27,767 nucleotides of DNA from positions 1 to 27,767 of IMG/VR virus record IMGVR_UViG_3300046006_005023, one strand, 5' to 3'. A program made the position numbers and the translations under genes. Positions 7,455 through 15,207 of the stretch are shown here, piece by piece. Origin of the DNA: a virus. Under the pieces are notes generated by a model. The model was not told the DNA's origin and ran no database searches. It worked only from the letters and a program-made list of their open reading frames with translations. Each line of letters begins with the position of its first letter. Positions within the stretch are counted from its first letter, which is position 1.

Positions 7455-9095
7455 ATGGCTAAATACATTTTTGTAGTTGGTGGCGTTATCTCTGGAACAG
7501 GCAAAGGTGTCGCAGCTGCTAGTATAGGTCTTCTACTAAGACTTCGTGGTCATAATATTACGCTAGTTAAGTTTGATCCATATTACAATATCAACGCTGG
7601 CATTCTTGGACCCGGAGAACATGGTGAATGTTTTCTCTGTGATGACGGAACTGAAACAGATTTGGATCTTGGACATTACGAAAGAATTGCTGGAATAACT
7701 GTTAGTAAAAATAATATTTGCACACATGGGATTCTTCAAAAAGAATTAATTGAAGAGCAAGAGCATGGCAAATATCTTGGTGAAACTATTCAAGTTAATC
7801 CTCATCTAACCGATAAGATTGAAAAAAGATTAGTTGATTTGGGTAAAAGTCACGATATTGTTATCGCAGAAGTCGGTGGCACAGTCGGAGACTCGGAAAG
7901 CTTTGCGTTTTTTGAATCTATTCGACTATTTAAACAAATTCATCGTGCTAATGTTTTGATTGTTATGGTTGCTCCAATTCTTTGGGTTAAAACAATCAAG
8001 GAGTTCAAGACTAAGCCTTTGCAAAATGCTGTAAAAGAATTGCAAAGACACGGACTTCAGCCAGATGTTCTTTTTTGCAGAACAGAAAGCTCCGTGCCAG
8101 AAAAGATCATGAAAAAAGTTTCTCAACTTTCTAATGTAACTAGAGAATGTGTTTTTGATGCTCCTGACTTTGAATCAATTTATCAAGTTCCTCTTTCGTT
8201 TTATGATCGTCATGTAGATGATTTGTTTGTTGATTTGTTACATTTAAATAGAAGTTCTTGCAGAATACACAAGTATCGAGATGTGGTTGAAAAATATACC
8301 AACAACAATCTTCAGCCTGTGACTATTGGAATTTTTGGGAAGTATGATAATTGCGATGAAGCATACATTTCTTTAAAAGAAGCGTTACTACATGCTGGAA
8401 TCGTTAATGATGCTAAAGTTCTAATCAAGTGGTATAAAAGCGAAGAATTAGAAAAATACAAAGACAACAGAGGGTTGCACAAAATTTTTGATGAGTTGGA
8501 TGGCATTATTATTCCCGGCGGTTTTGACAATCGTGGTATTGAGGGGAAAATAAAAGCCATTCAATATGTTCGTGAAAAGAAAATTCCATTTTTAGGAATA
8601 TGCTTAGGGTTGCAGTGTGCCGTCATCGAATTTTCCAGAAATGTTTGCAAATTAGATGATGCAAATAGCATGGAATTTGACAAAGAAACAAAACATCCTG
8701 TTGTTAAGTTCGTTCAAGGACAAGAGGCTATTGTCAAAAAAGCTGCAAGTATGAGGCTTGGGTCATATGATTGCGAATTGAAAAAAGATTCAATTGTTTA
8801 TGACTTATATGGTCAAAAAATCATTCAAGAAAGACACAGGCATCGTTACGAAGTTAATGAGGAATATGTTTCTCAGCTTGAAACCAAAGGTTTTATTGTA
8901 AGTGGCAGAAACCCTCAAACTAATCTTGTGGAAATTATGGAATTAAATAGGGATATTCATCCTTATTTTGTAGGAACGCAAGCCCATCCAGAATTTAAAA
9001 GCAAATTAACAGCTGCAGCACCTTTGTTCGTAGGATTGATTGCTTTTTCACTTAAAAACAAAAAACTTGAAGCTGAAACCATAAATAAAGTATGA
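7455..9095 (+). CDS. pyrG: CTP synthase (glutamine-hydrolysing)
   Basis: This 546-residue protein aminates UTP to CTP using glutamine ammonia and ATP. The N-terminal amidoligase domain carries the P-loop GGVISGTGKG, where bacterial enzymes usually read SSLGKG. It also has GE-x-F-x-CDDG-x-ETDLDLGHYER and VGGTVGDSES. The C-terminal class I amidotransferase domain has the triad C383 (GICLGLQ), H511 and E513 (AHPEF). Length and domain order match cellular PyrG, so it appears intact. The segment after KFDPYY differs from the usual Y-I-N-V-D-P-G-T-M-S-P reading. Start is ATG after GAGG. The stop overlaps the next ATG as ATGA. It was probably acquired from a cellular genome long ago. Confidence 0.95.
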   Translation: MAKYIFVVGGVISGTGKGVAAASIGLLLRLRGHNITLVKFDPYYNINAGILGPGEHGECFLCDDGTETDLDLGHYERIAGITVSKNNICTHGILQKELIEEQEHGKYLGETIQVNPHLTDKIEKRLVDLGKSHDIVIAEVGGTVGDSESFAFFESIRLFKQIHRANVLIVMVAPILWVKTIKEFKTKPLQNAVKELQRHGLQPDVLFCRTESSVPEKIMKKVSQLSNVTRECVFDAPDFESIYQVPLSFYDRHVDDLFVDLLHLNRSSCRIHKYRDVVEKYTNNNLQPVTIGIFGKYDNCDEAYISLKEALLHAGIVNDAKVLIKWYKSEELEKYKDNRGLHKIFDELDGIIIPGGFDNRGIEGKIKAIQYVREKKIPFLGICLGLQCAVIEFSRNVCKLDDANSMEFDKETKHPVVKFVQGQEAIVKKAASMRLGSYDCELKKDSIVYDLYGQKIIQERHRHRYEVNEEYVSQLETKGFIVSGRNPQTNLVEIMELNRDIHPYFVGTQAHPEFKSKLTAAAPLFVGLIAFSLKNKKLEAETINKV

Positions 9096-9616
9096 ATTTT
9101 AAACAGTTCCTTATAAATGAAGATACAAGAGATTTAGCAAATAGGATTGGCGATATTTACAATGCTTTGCAAAATCTAGGTGATATAGCTCAAAAAAAGG
9201 GCAAAGCCACCATTGTTGCAACTCAAAATATTGTTGGTCAAATTCGCAAAATTATAAGAAGCATGGATGTTAAAGAACACAAAGAACATTTAGAGAAGCT
9301 TTCAAATATTGGTGTGATGCTATTGAAGTCTATAGATGGAACAAATGACATTTCGCTCGAAGATGCGTTATCAAAATCAAATATGGCAATAAAAAATATT
9401 GTCAATAAATTGGGTTCACCAATCAATGATATTGCATCAGCAGATATACAAAAAACAAAAGATGATAAGGGAACTTCCGATAAAATTAAAAAATCCGCAA
9501 AAGCGGTTGTTCCTCCATCTGATCAAAGTGTCATTCAACCAACAAGCCCCGGCGGACCACCACAGCAAGAAGTTCCTACATTGGGAGGAAGCACAGGGGA
9601 TTTGAAAAACATATAG
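9092..9616 (+). CDS. Small helical protein with capsid-targeting-like N-terminus
   Basis: This 174-residue protein starts with F3-x-x-F6-L7 and an I8-N-E10 site followed by D, matching the (L/I)-X-E cleavage pattern of T4 prohead protease substrates. Residues about 11-120 look helical (heptad-like, Lys-rich). The last 50 residues are disordered and rich in Pro, Gly, Gln and Ser. Its ATG overlaps the pyrG stop as ATGA, so it is translationally coupled to pyrG. It shares plan, not sequence, with the proteins at 62 and 26622. Function is unknown; an internal head or virion-associated protein is inferred. Confidence 0.7.
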   Translation: MNFKQFLINEDTRDLANRIGDIYNALQNLGDIAQKKGKATIVATQNIVGQIRKIIRSMDVKEHKEHLEKLSNIGVMLLKSIDGTNDISLEDALSKSNMAIKNIVNKLGSPINDIASADIQKTKDDKGTSDKIKKSAKAVVPPSDQSVIQPTSPGGPPQQEVPTLGGSTGDLKNI

Positions 9617-9625
9617 GAGAATTCC

Positions 9626-10759
9626 ATGTGCGGAATAGCTGGCTTTATAGGGAAATCTAAAAACAACACATTATCATTTGAACTTTTATCTGAATTATTC
9701 GAAAGGCTAGATTCTCGTGGCATAGATGCTTCTGGATATTGGTTGGCAGAAAGCGGAGATAATGGAAGTGTTTATACTCACAAACAACCGGGAAGATCTA
9801 GCGAATTTGTAAATTCTGATATTTGGAAATCTAACAAAAATGTCGAAGTGAATTTAGCTTTGGTTCATGCCCGTGGAGCTAGTCGTGGCTCTGGAAATCC
9901 GATGGTAAATAAAAATAATCATCCATTCTTAAGCGAAAAAAGCAATATAGCATTAATTCACAACGGCAGAATTGATGAATATGATTCTTTGAAAAAGAAA
10001 TATCATGTTCATTCCCAATGTGATTCTGAAATTCTTTTGAGAATATTCGAACAAGCTAAACACCAATACTCTGAAAATTTCTTAAATGAATATATCGGAA
10101 TCTTGCCAGAACGAGAAAGAATGGCTGGAATTAAAGACATATTTTCTTATGTAACTCAAGGTCATATGGCAGTTGCTATTGGAGAGTGGAAAAATAATAA
10201 TGGTAGAAATTTATGGTTATTTAGAAATGAACATAGACCATTATGGATTGCTGATGCGAGAAATAATCTTGGTCAAATATTTTTCTTTTCAGACCCTTCA
10301 ATTTGGAAAAGTGCAGCCAATGCTTTAGGTGATAAATCAATAATCAATTCAAAAATAATTGAAGTTATAGATCATGAGATTTGGCATTTTTCATTAGATT
10401 CTGAAAAACAAAATATTACATATCCTAGCAAATATTATGTAACTTCATCTGAATGTAAAGAATGGTCTTATAGCGGAAATGCATTATCTCTTGCAAAAGA
10501 TGATATAGAAGTAAATATAATAACTCCATTATCTACAGGGGAAGATTATGTTCCTGCAGCTGATGATGATGCTGATAAGCTCCTTGATGAAATGGAAAAA
10601 AAAATCGAGAAGATACAAGAGACATGCAGAAACATTTATGCAAATTCCCAAGTATTACTTAGGAACAATTCTATTTCTGTTAGTGATGTGGAACAAATTT
10701 TATCTTTGTTAGATGAACAGAAAAAATCATTTTTAGATATAGAAAATATTTTCGACTAG
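9626..10759 (+). CDS. Class II glutamine amidotransferase (Ntn hydrolase)
   Basis: The protein starts M-C2-G-I-A-G-F, so C2 is the N-terminal nucleophile exposed after Met removal. The glutaminase signature continues with H81-A-R83-G-A-S, H112-N113-G114 and an S-x-C-D-S-E motif, as in the glutaminase halves of GlmS, PurF and AsnB. It would release ammonia from glutamine. No synthetase or isomerase domain is attached: the remaining 377-residue chain ends in an acidic, coiled-coil-like tail from about 300. The acceptor of the ammonia is therefore unknown. YafJ-like stand-alone amidotransferases are the closest known arrangement. AGGAGA precedes the ATG, 10 nt after the previous gene. Confidence 0.85.
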   Translation: MCGIAGFIGKSKNNTLSFELLSELFERLDSRGIDASGYWLAESGDNGSVYTHKQPGRSSEFVNSDIWKSNKNVEVNLALVHARGASRGSGNPMVNKNNHPFLSEKSNIALIHNGRIDEYDSLKKKYHVHSQCDSEILLRIFEQAKHQYSENFLNEYIGILPERERMAGIKDIFSYVTQGHMAVAIGEWKNNNGRNLWLFRNEHRPLWIADARNNLGQIFFFSDPSIWKSAANALGDKSIINSKIIEVIDHEIWHFSLDSEKQNITYPSKYYVTSSECKEWSYSGNALSLAKDDIEVNIITPLSTGEDYVPAADDDADKLLDEMEKKIEKIQETCRNIYANSQVLLRNNSISVSDVEQILSLLDEQKKSFLDIENIFD

Positions 10760-10766
10760 AGGTTAC

Positions 10767-11324
10767 ATGGAAAATAATTATGATGATGAGGATTTTGTTG
10801 TTGATGACATATTGAAAAATAAAGAAAAAAAGAAAAAAAAAGTAAATGGCAAACAAAAAGGTGGAAGAGTCGAAAGAGAACTAACTAAAATATTAAACAC
10901 CAGATTTAATTGTCAAGATTTTTCCAGATCGGTTGGATCTGGAAATAGATGGGGTCAAGTCAGTCATCTTCCTAAACATGCTAGAGATGTTTTTTCTGGC
11001 GATCTAATTGTTCCTGCTAATTTTATATTTTGTTTAGAATCAAAGGGCGGTTATGACGGCATTGATTTGAATGGAATTTTTGAACATGGATCAACAGAAT
11101 TAGATCATTTCTTGGATCAGGTTGTTGCAGATTCTGTTAGATGTGAAAGAAAACCTATGCTTTGTTGGAAAAGAACAAGAAAATCTTGGCTTGTTTTTTT
11201 GAAGACTGAAGAATTAAAAGGAAGAGAATTCAAGTACATGCTTAAATATAGAGAGTGGACTGGAATTTTGCTTAATGATCTTTTGAGGATTGAAAATGAA
11301 TTCTTTATAAATCTTGGAGGATAA
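10767..11324 (+). CDS. PD-(D/E)XK nuclease, Holliday-junction-resolvase-like
   Basis: This 185-residue protein has an acidic and Lys-rich N-terminus followed by a compact nuclease core. Residues consistent with the PD-(D/E)XK active site are E36 (GGRVERE helix), D79 (FSGDL) and E91-S-K93 (CLESKGG), with the S-R-S-x-G-S-G pattern between the first two typical of archaeal-type resolvases. A role in cutting branched DNA before packaging, as T4 endonuclease VII does, is inferred; T4 gp49 itself belongs to a different fold. GAGG precedes the ATG, and the stop overlaps the next gene as TAATG. Confidence 0.72.
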   Translation: MENNYDDEDFVVDDILKNKEKKKKKVNGKQKGGRVERELTKILNTRFNCQDFSRSVGSGNRWGQVSHLPKHARDVFSGDLIVPANFIFCLESKGGYDGIDLNGIFEHGSTELDHFLDQVVADSVRCERKPMLCWKRTRKSWLVFLKTEELKGREFKYMLKYREWTGILLNDLLRIENEFFINLGG

Positions 11325-11644
11325 TGAAATTTTTATCTGTTTTCACGGAAGAAACTTTTACTTTGGTAAAATTTACAAATGGAAGAATGTTTGATGAAGC
11401 TTCAATATCAGAATTAGGATCAGAATTATTAGAGGTAGTAGAAGCAACACCAGAAAAGAGCAAGGTAATCTTAGATTTCACTGGTGTTGATTATTTATCA
11501 AGTGCAGCACTTGGCAAAATGATCACAATGAATAAGAAATTAAAAGAGAAAGAAATAATTTTGATTCTTAAAAATATGAGCGAAAACATTCATGAGGTTT
11601 TTGTAATAACACGATTAGATAAGTTTTTTAAAATAGAAGTATGA
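11324..11644 (+). CDS. STAS-domain protein (anti-sigma-factor-antagonist-like)
   Basis: The whole 106-residue protein is one STAS domain of the SpoIIAA/RsbV type. Residues 46-70 read as strand-loop-helix (VILDFTGVDYLSSAALGKMI) with the Ser59-Ser60 pair where kinases such as SpoIIAB or RsbW phosphorylate these proteins. The end (EVFVITRLDKFFKI) is typical of bacterial stand-alone antagonists. In bacteria such proteins free sigma factors or regulate phosphatases by partner switching. No anti-sigma kinase is seen here, so a host partner is inferred. GGAGG precedes the ATG, which overlaps the previous stop. STAS proteins are unusual among phage genes. Confidence 0.85.
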   Translation: MKFLSVFTEETFTLVKFTNGRMFDEASISELGSELLEVVEATPEKSKVILDFTGVDYLSSAALGKMITMNKKLKEKEIILILKNMSENIHEVFVITRLDKFFKIEV

Positions 11645-11838
11645 ACAAAGAAGATCCAAAACCAGAAGAAGAAGTTTGCTTCAATTGCAAGCATTTATTT
11701 TGGGGTATTGGTCTTGGTCTTGGCTTGAGATGTAGCAATGCATTCAACAAAAAGGCTGATCAAAAAGAATTTTTACCACTTGTTCCAAGCAGAAGACATA
11801 CTTGTGAATATTTTTCAAATAAAAAAAATCATTCATAA
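11641..11838 (+). CDS. Small Cys-containing protein, probable metal binder
   Basis: This 65-residue protein has a CxxC pair near the N-terminus (VCFNCKH) and two further cysteines (RCSN and HTCEYF), a spacing that could bind one zinc or iron centre. The ATG overlaps the STAS stop (ATGA), so the two are likely co-translated. The 3' end overlaps the convergent metallopeptidase gene by 10 nt. No family name can be given. Confidence 0.7.
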   Translation: MNKEDPKPEEEVCFNCKHLFWGIGLGLGLRCSNAFNKKADQKEFLPLVPSRRHTCEYFSNKKNHS

Positions 11839-13124
11839 TCTTTCAAATTATAAATATTGCAATTTTTATCTATCCACAACTTTGTTCCATCGGCAGTTAA
11901 AAACCAATGCCATTTTTCTGGTTTATCTACTTTTATAGTATCTCCAAATCCATCCGTTAAAACAAACACATAAGGATGCTTGGACATATTATTTTCTATT
12001 TCTTTTTTAATGTAGTTTTTAATTACACTGAATGAAGTTCCTCCGCCACCATATATTTTATTTGATTTCAATGATGTTTCTTGAACTTTTGTATCAAAAC
12101 AAAAAAGTCGTACTTTGAATTTTTGCGAGTCTAAACTAGAGGCACACTTAAAAAACCTATCTTTTAATCCAAAACAACTTCCAGATGTGTCCATAAAGAA
12201 AAAAACATTAATTTTGTCTTCTTCTGTAATTCTTTGATATGTTTCTATTTCGCATGGTAAAAATAAATTATCATCAATGTTTACATATCTTCTAGATTTT
12301 CTAAGCCATTGCTCTGCGGAACCATAACAATCTTTTGATTGTTTAATTTCCCAAGATCTTATAATGGTTTCCCATTTCTTTTTTATTTGTTTCGATAAAG
12401 AACCTAAAGAGTGCCACCAACCAACACCAGATCCAGCAGGACTTATGTCTTGATTTTTTTTAGCAAAATTAGCTATAGCTTCTATTTCGTCTTTACTTAG
12501 ACTTGATATTATTTTCCCAACAAATTTGTCGTAATCTTCTTCGGACAATTGCGAATGATCATCTAGACAACCTTGATTTGGATTGCTTGCTTGATTTGAA
12601 TGACCATCACCATATTTTTCATTATATTTATTGAAATAAAATTCAAAACATTCGTCTTCTGGATATTTCTCATCTGGAAATATATTGTCAACCCAACACA
12701 AAATACTTTTTTCATTATTTTCTGAATTTAAATTTATAGCATTACGAATTCCTACTTCTATATTATTTTTTTCAAATCCAAAATTATTTATCAAGCTATG
12801 ATTTACGACAATATCAAGACATATGTTTGCTGTTACTTTTTTTTGTATGTTGAGATTTTTTGATCTTTTGCCATGATTTAGTATTACATGTAACATTTCG
12901 TGACATATTACGAATAGCTTTGAATCTAATGATAGGTTAGACCAGAAGATGGGATTGAAAGAAAATTGTATATAATTTCCATTACGATCAAATTCAATAG
13001 CTGCCGTTTCAATCTCATCTTTAAAAATTGGTTTGCCAACAGCCCACAACTTATAAAAGATTGCATGATGTTGTTCTAATTTGTTGGATATTTCCAACCA
13101 TTCATCGGGATTTATCTTATGCAT
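11829..13124 (-). CDS. Metallopeptidase-like plus VWA domain protein (DUF2201 type)
   Basis: This 431-residue protein joins an N-terminal zincin-like domain with H75-E-x-x-H79 (ICHEMLHV, extra His84) to a C-terminal von Willebrand A domain. The VWA part has a complete metal-ion-dependent adhesion site: D312-x-S314-x-S316, T363 (GGGTSF) and D391-G (LTDGFGD). A charged, Gly/Asn-rich linker lies between. Such proteins are typically encoded beside a MoxR AAA+ ATPase, exactly as here: the ATPase gene is upstream with a 1-nt gap. MoxR-VWA pairs act as chaperone or metal-loading systems in bacteria. Whether the HExxH site cleaves peptides is unknown. No good Shine-Dalgarno precedes the ATG, so coupling to the ATPase gene is likely. 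Confidence 0.8.
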   Translation of the reverse strand: MHKINPDEWLEISNKLEQHHAIFYKLWAVGKPIFKDEIETAAIEFDRNGNYIQFSFNPIFWSNLSLDSKLFVICHEMLHVILNHGKRSKNLNIQKKVTANICLDIVVNHSLINNFGFEKNNIEVGIRNAINLNSENNEKSILCWVDNIFPDEKYPEDECFEFYFNKYNEKYGDGHSNQASNPNQGCLDDHSQLSEEDYDKFVGKIISSLSKDEIEAIANFAKKNQDISPAGSGVGWWHSLGSLSKQIKKKWETIIRSWEIKQSKDCYGSAEQWLRKSRRYVNIDDNLFLPCEIETYQRITEEDKINVFFFMDTSGSCFGLKDRFFKCASSLDSQKFKVRLFCFDTKVQETSLKSNKIYGGGGTSFSVIKNYIKKEIENNMSKHPYVFVLTDGFGDTIKVDKPEKWHWFLTADGTKLWIDKNCNIYNLKDYE

Positions 13125-13125
13125 A

Positions 13126-14172
13126 TTAATCTTCAGATAAAAATTTTGCCATGTCGGGATTTTGAGTCATAAATCGTTTAATTTTATTTGACATCTTGTA
13201 GTCAGTTTTTGCATTTAATATTTCTTTACAAATTTCCATATATGTTTTTTCAGAATTGACATTAGACATAACATGTTTTGCTAATTTTTCATTAGAAGTC
13301 ATTAATGATATGATTTTCTCTTTAGGAACTAATGGCAAAAACCAATCGCAAAGAGTTTTGCTTTCTATGATATATTTTGATGCTGAAGAAAAATTGTTCT
13401 CATTTTTTAGCCAAATTTTAGCACCACCAGAATCTTCTTCTGACATAAATCTTGCTAATTTATCACTTGTAGGACCGTCTTTTAAAGCCTGTAAAAGCTT
13501 CGAAACACCACTTTCTTGTGGCAAATGATCTCTTAGATCTCCTTGTCTAGAAAATGAGTTTAAAGCGTATTCTAATCTTCTAGGAGATACTAAATTTTTG
13601 GTGGAATCATCCAATTCTGACCACCAAGCAATTGCACTGTCCGCAATGGTCTTTCCAAACTTAACTCTAAAGAACTCAACATCTGGCTTGTAATCAATTT
13701 TTCTATGAACTTCAAAACGATCCATTTGAGCCATATCAAGTTTTTCAACATCGTAAGACTCTGGATCATCTTCTGGATTTATCGCAGCCCAAACCATCCT
13801 TAAATTTGGAAATTTTTCTCCATTTATGCTTTTGAATTGAATCAATTCGAGAACTGCATTTCTAACTTTCTTTGGAGACCTGTTGAATTCATCCATGAAA
13901 ATTGCTTCTACTTCACCAAGAACAAAGTCCAAAGGACGAATCATCTTTATGTAACTTACAGATTGATCGCCTATAACTTTTGTTGCTTCTTTTGGAATAC
14001 CAACAAAATCAGTCCAAGGGTCCATAGTGGCTGCACTAAAGTATCTCCACTTCAAACCATTTCTTTCAAATGCTTTTTTTATGAGTGCGGTTTTCCCAAC
14101 ACCATGCTTTCCAATCATCAAAACATTTTGATTGTATTTTATCCAATTGTCTAACTTGTAATCTAAGTTCAT
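13126..14172 (-). CDS. MoxR-type AAA+ ATPase
   Basis: This 348-residue ATPase has Walker A G21-K-H-G-V-G-K27-T28, Walker B with D94-E95 (IFMDEFNR), a sensor-1 asparagine N132 (AAINP) and an MDRFEVHRKI segment typical of MoxR proteins. It likely remodels or activates a target together with the VWA partner encoded 1 nt downstream. GGAGAAGG precedes the ATG; this site sits in one arm of a small GCCTT/AAGGC inverted repeat, so access could be modulated. It follows the minus-strand virion genes by 61 nt. Confidence 0.88.
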   Translation of the reverse strand: MNLDYKLDNWIKYNQNVLMIGKHGVGKTALIKKAFERNGLKWRYFSAATMDPWTDFVGIPKEATKVIGDQSVSYIKMIRPLDFVLGEVEAIFMDEFNRSPKKVRNAVLELIQFKSINGEKFPNLRMVWAAINPEDDPESYDVEKLDMAQMDRFEVHRKIDYKPDVEFFRVKFGKTIADSAIAWWSELDDSTKNLVSPRRLEYALNSFSRQGDLRDHLPQESGVSKLLQALKDGPTSDKLARFMSEEDSGGAKIWLKNENNFSSASKYIIESKTLCDWFLPLVPKEKIISLMTSNEKLAKHVMSNVNSEKTYMEICKEILNAKTDYKMSNKIKRFMTQNPDMAKFLSED

Positions 14173-14233
14173 AAAGCCTTCTCCAAAATTGAAAAAGGCA
14201 TGATATCACGAATTGTTTAGTTTTTAAATACAA

Positions 14234-14977
14234 TCATTCGAAAATTTGGATTTGATTTTTCTCAGAGATGAATGTGTTTTCTGCATATTGTAATTCAAAC
14301 CACACATTGTATATTCCAGAATCGTAATCTGATGTGTCAATAAAGTAATACCCATACATTTTTTCACGATAATCCACAAGTTGCCGATCTACTACCAATC
14401 GGAGATCTTTTTCCTGTGGGACACAATCCCCGCAGTTTTTTTCGATTGAAATACGCAAATCTGAGACTATGGCGAGATTTTCGTAATATGGTAGTAAATC
14501 GGCTCCTCGTGGAACATTTGGTGAAATTTGGATCACCAAATATCTTTTAGACCCTTTTACAATTCTGTTGGGTCTAAATCCAAATGAAAAATCATAAACA
14601 GGCGGAACAGGACTTGTGAACCACAAGTTGGGATAAATTCTAAATCTATTTTGAATTTCCGCCAAAGAACAATGGTCGCTTTCAAAGCTTACTGCCCACA
14701 CATCAACATAATCTCCAATTGTGTAAAGTGGAGAATCTGCAGATATATCGACATAATAAGATCCAGCAGATTCAGAAATCACATCGGCACCATCTATGGT
14801 TGCAACTAACCTTCGACCATCAGGATTAGCTTGTGATATTTCGTTAGGATCAAGTGTGTAAATGTCCACTTTTTGAATGTCTTGTAAATTGGCTCGATTG
14901 TTGCTATTGTAGGAGAATAGACGCAATCTAATCGTGTCGTTACAAGTTGGATTTTGCAATCTTTCTTTTAGTGGCAT
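14234..14977 (-). CDS. Probable virion structural protein, unknown family
   Basis: This 247-residue protein is predicted mostly beta. Repeated strand patterns (GSYYVDIS, YVDVWAVSF, GIYNVWFELQY) suggest two or three Ig-like or jelly-roll domains, with a middle segment around SPVPPVYDFSFGFRPN. It starts 2 nt after the stop of the -1 frameshift ORF, with AAGAAGG as ribosome-binding site, so it probably belongs to the same late tail/baseplate transcript as the gp26-like gene. No family was recognised. The 61 bases downstream hold no gene. Confidence 0.65.
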   Translation of the reverse strand: MPLKERLQNPTCNDTIRLRLFSYNSNNRANLQDIQKVDIYTLDPNEISQANPDGRRLVATIDGADVISESAGSYYVDISADSPLYTIGDYVDVWAVSFESDHCSLAEIQNRFRIYPNLWFTSPVPPVYDFSFGFRPNRIVKGSKRYLVIQISPNVPRGADLLPYYENLAIVSDLRISIEKNCGDCVPQEKDLRLVVDRQLVDYREKMYGYYFIDTSDYDSGIYNVWFELQYAENTFISEKNQIQIFE

Positions 14978-14979
14978 AT

Positions 14980-15207
14980 TTACCTTCTTTTACTACTAGA
15001 TTTTCTTCGCTCTGCTTCCATTGCTTGATTTTCTTTTTCTTTTTGCTCTATAAATCTCTGCACCATCCATTGCCTGATATTGATTGGCATGAACAATGTC
15101 TTCTGCATGTCTTGGTGCAGATGATATGAAAAGAAAAATATTTCTTCTAGGAGGTTTTTTCCAAGGGTTATGCTTGGGTGTTCTTTTCCTTCTTCCTCCG
15201 GGGGAAG
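14980..15207 (-). CDS. -1 frame extension of the gp26-like gene (probable frameshift product)
   Basis: This 75-codon ORF in the -1 frame is entered by re-reading C15207 after the slippery heptamer, giving a fusion of 333 + 75 = 408 residues. It has no ATG, GTG or TTG at its 5' end; the first ATG is 34 codons in, with no Shine-Dalgarno. The sequence looks real: an acidic start, a helical LLEEIFFF segment, then MPINIRQWMVQRFIEQKEKE and a Lys/Arg-rich end. It fills the otherwise empty 190 bases and stops 2 nt before the next start. This mirrors the G/GT tail-assembly-chaperone arrangement of lambda. A small internally started 42-residue protein from the ATG at 15108 is the alternative. Confidence 0.75.
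   Translation of the reverse strand, partial: LPPEEEGKEHPSITLGKNLLEEIFFFSYHLHQDMQKTLFMPINIRQWMVQRFIEQKEKENQAMEAERRKSSSKRR
15150..15199 (-). other. Possible RNA structure downstream of the slippery site
   Basis: In minus-strand RNA, GGAGG (15199-15195) begins 7 nt after the heptamer and can pair with CCUCC (15154-15150). Nested inside is a CCAAG/CUUGG hairpin (15177-15173 with 15165-15161, 7-nt loop containing the zero-frame stop). A spacer of this size is usual for stimulatory structures, but the stems are only 5 bp. Confidence 0.4.

Noticed and set aside
11849-11856. TATAAATA on the plus strand as a T4-type late promoter
   Set aside because: It lies inside the end of a minus-strand gene and would only drive antisense transcription; it is probably chance in AT-rich DNA.
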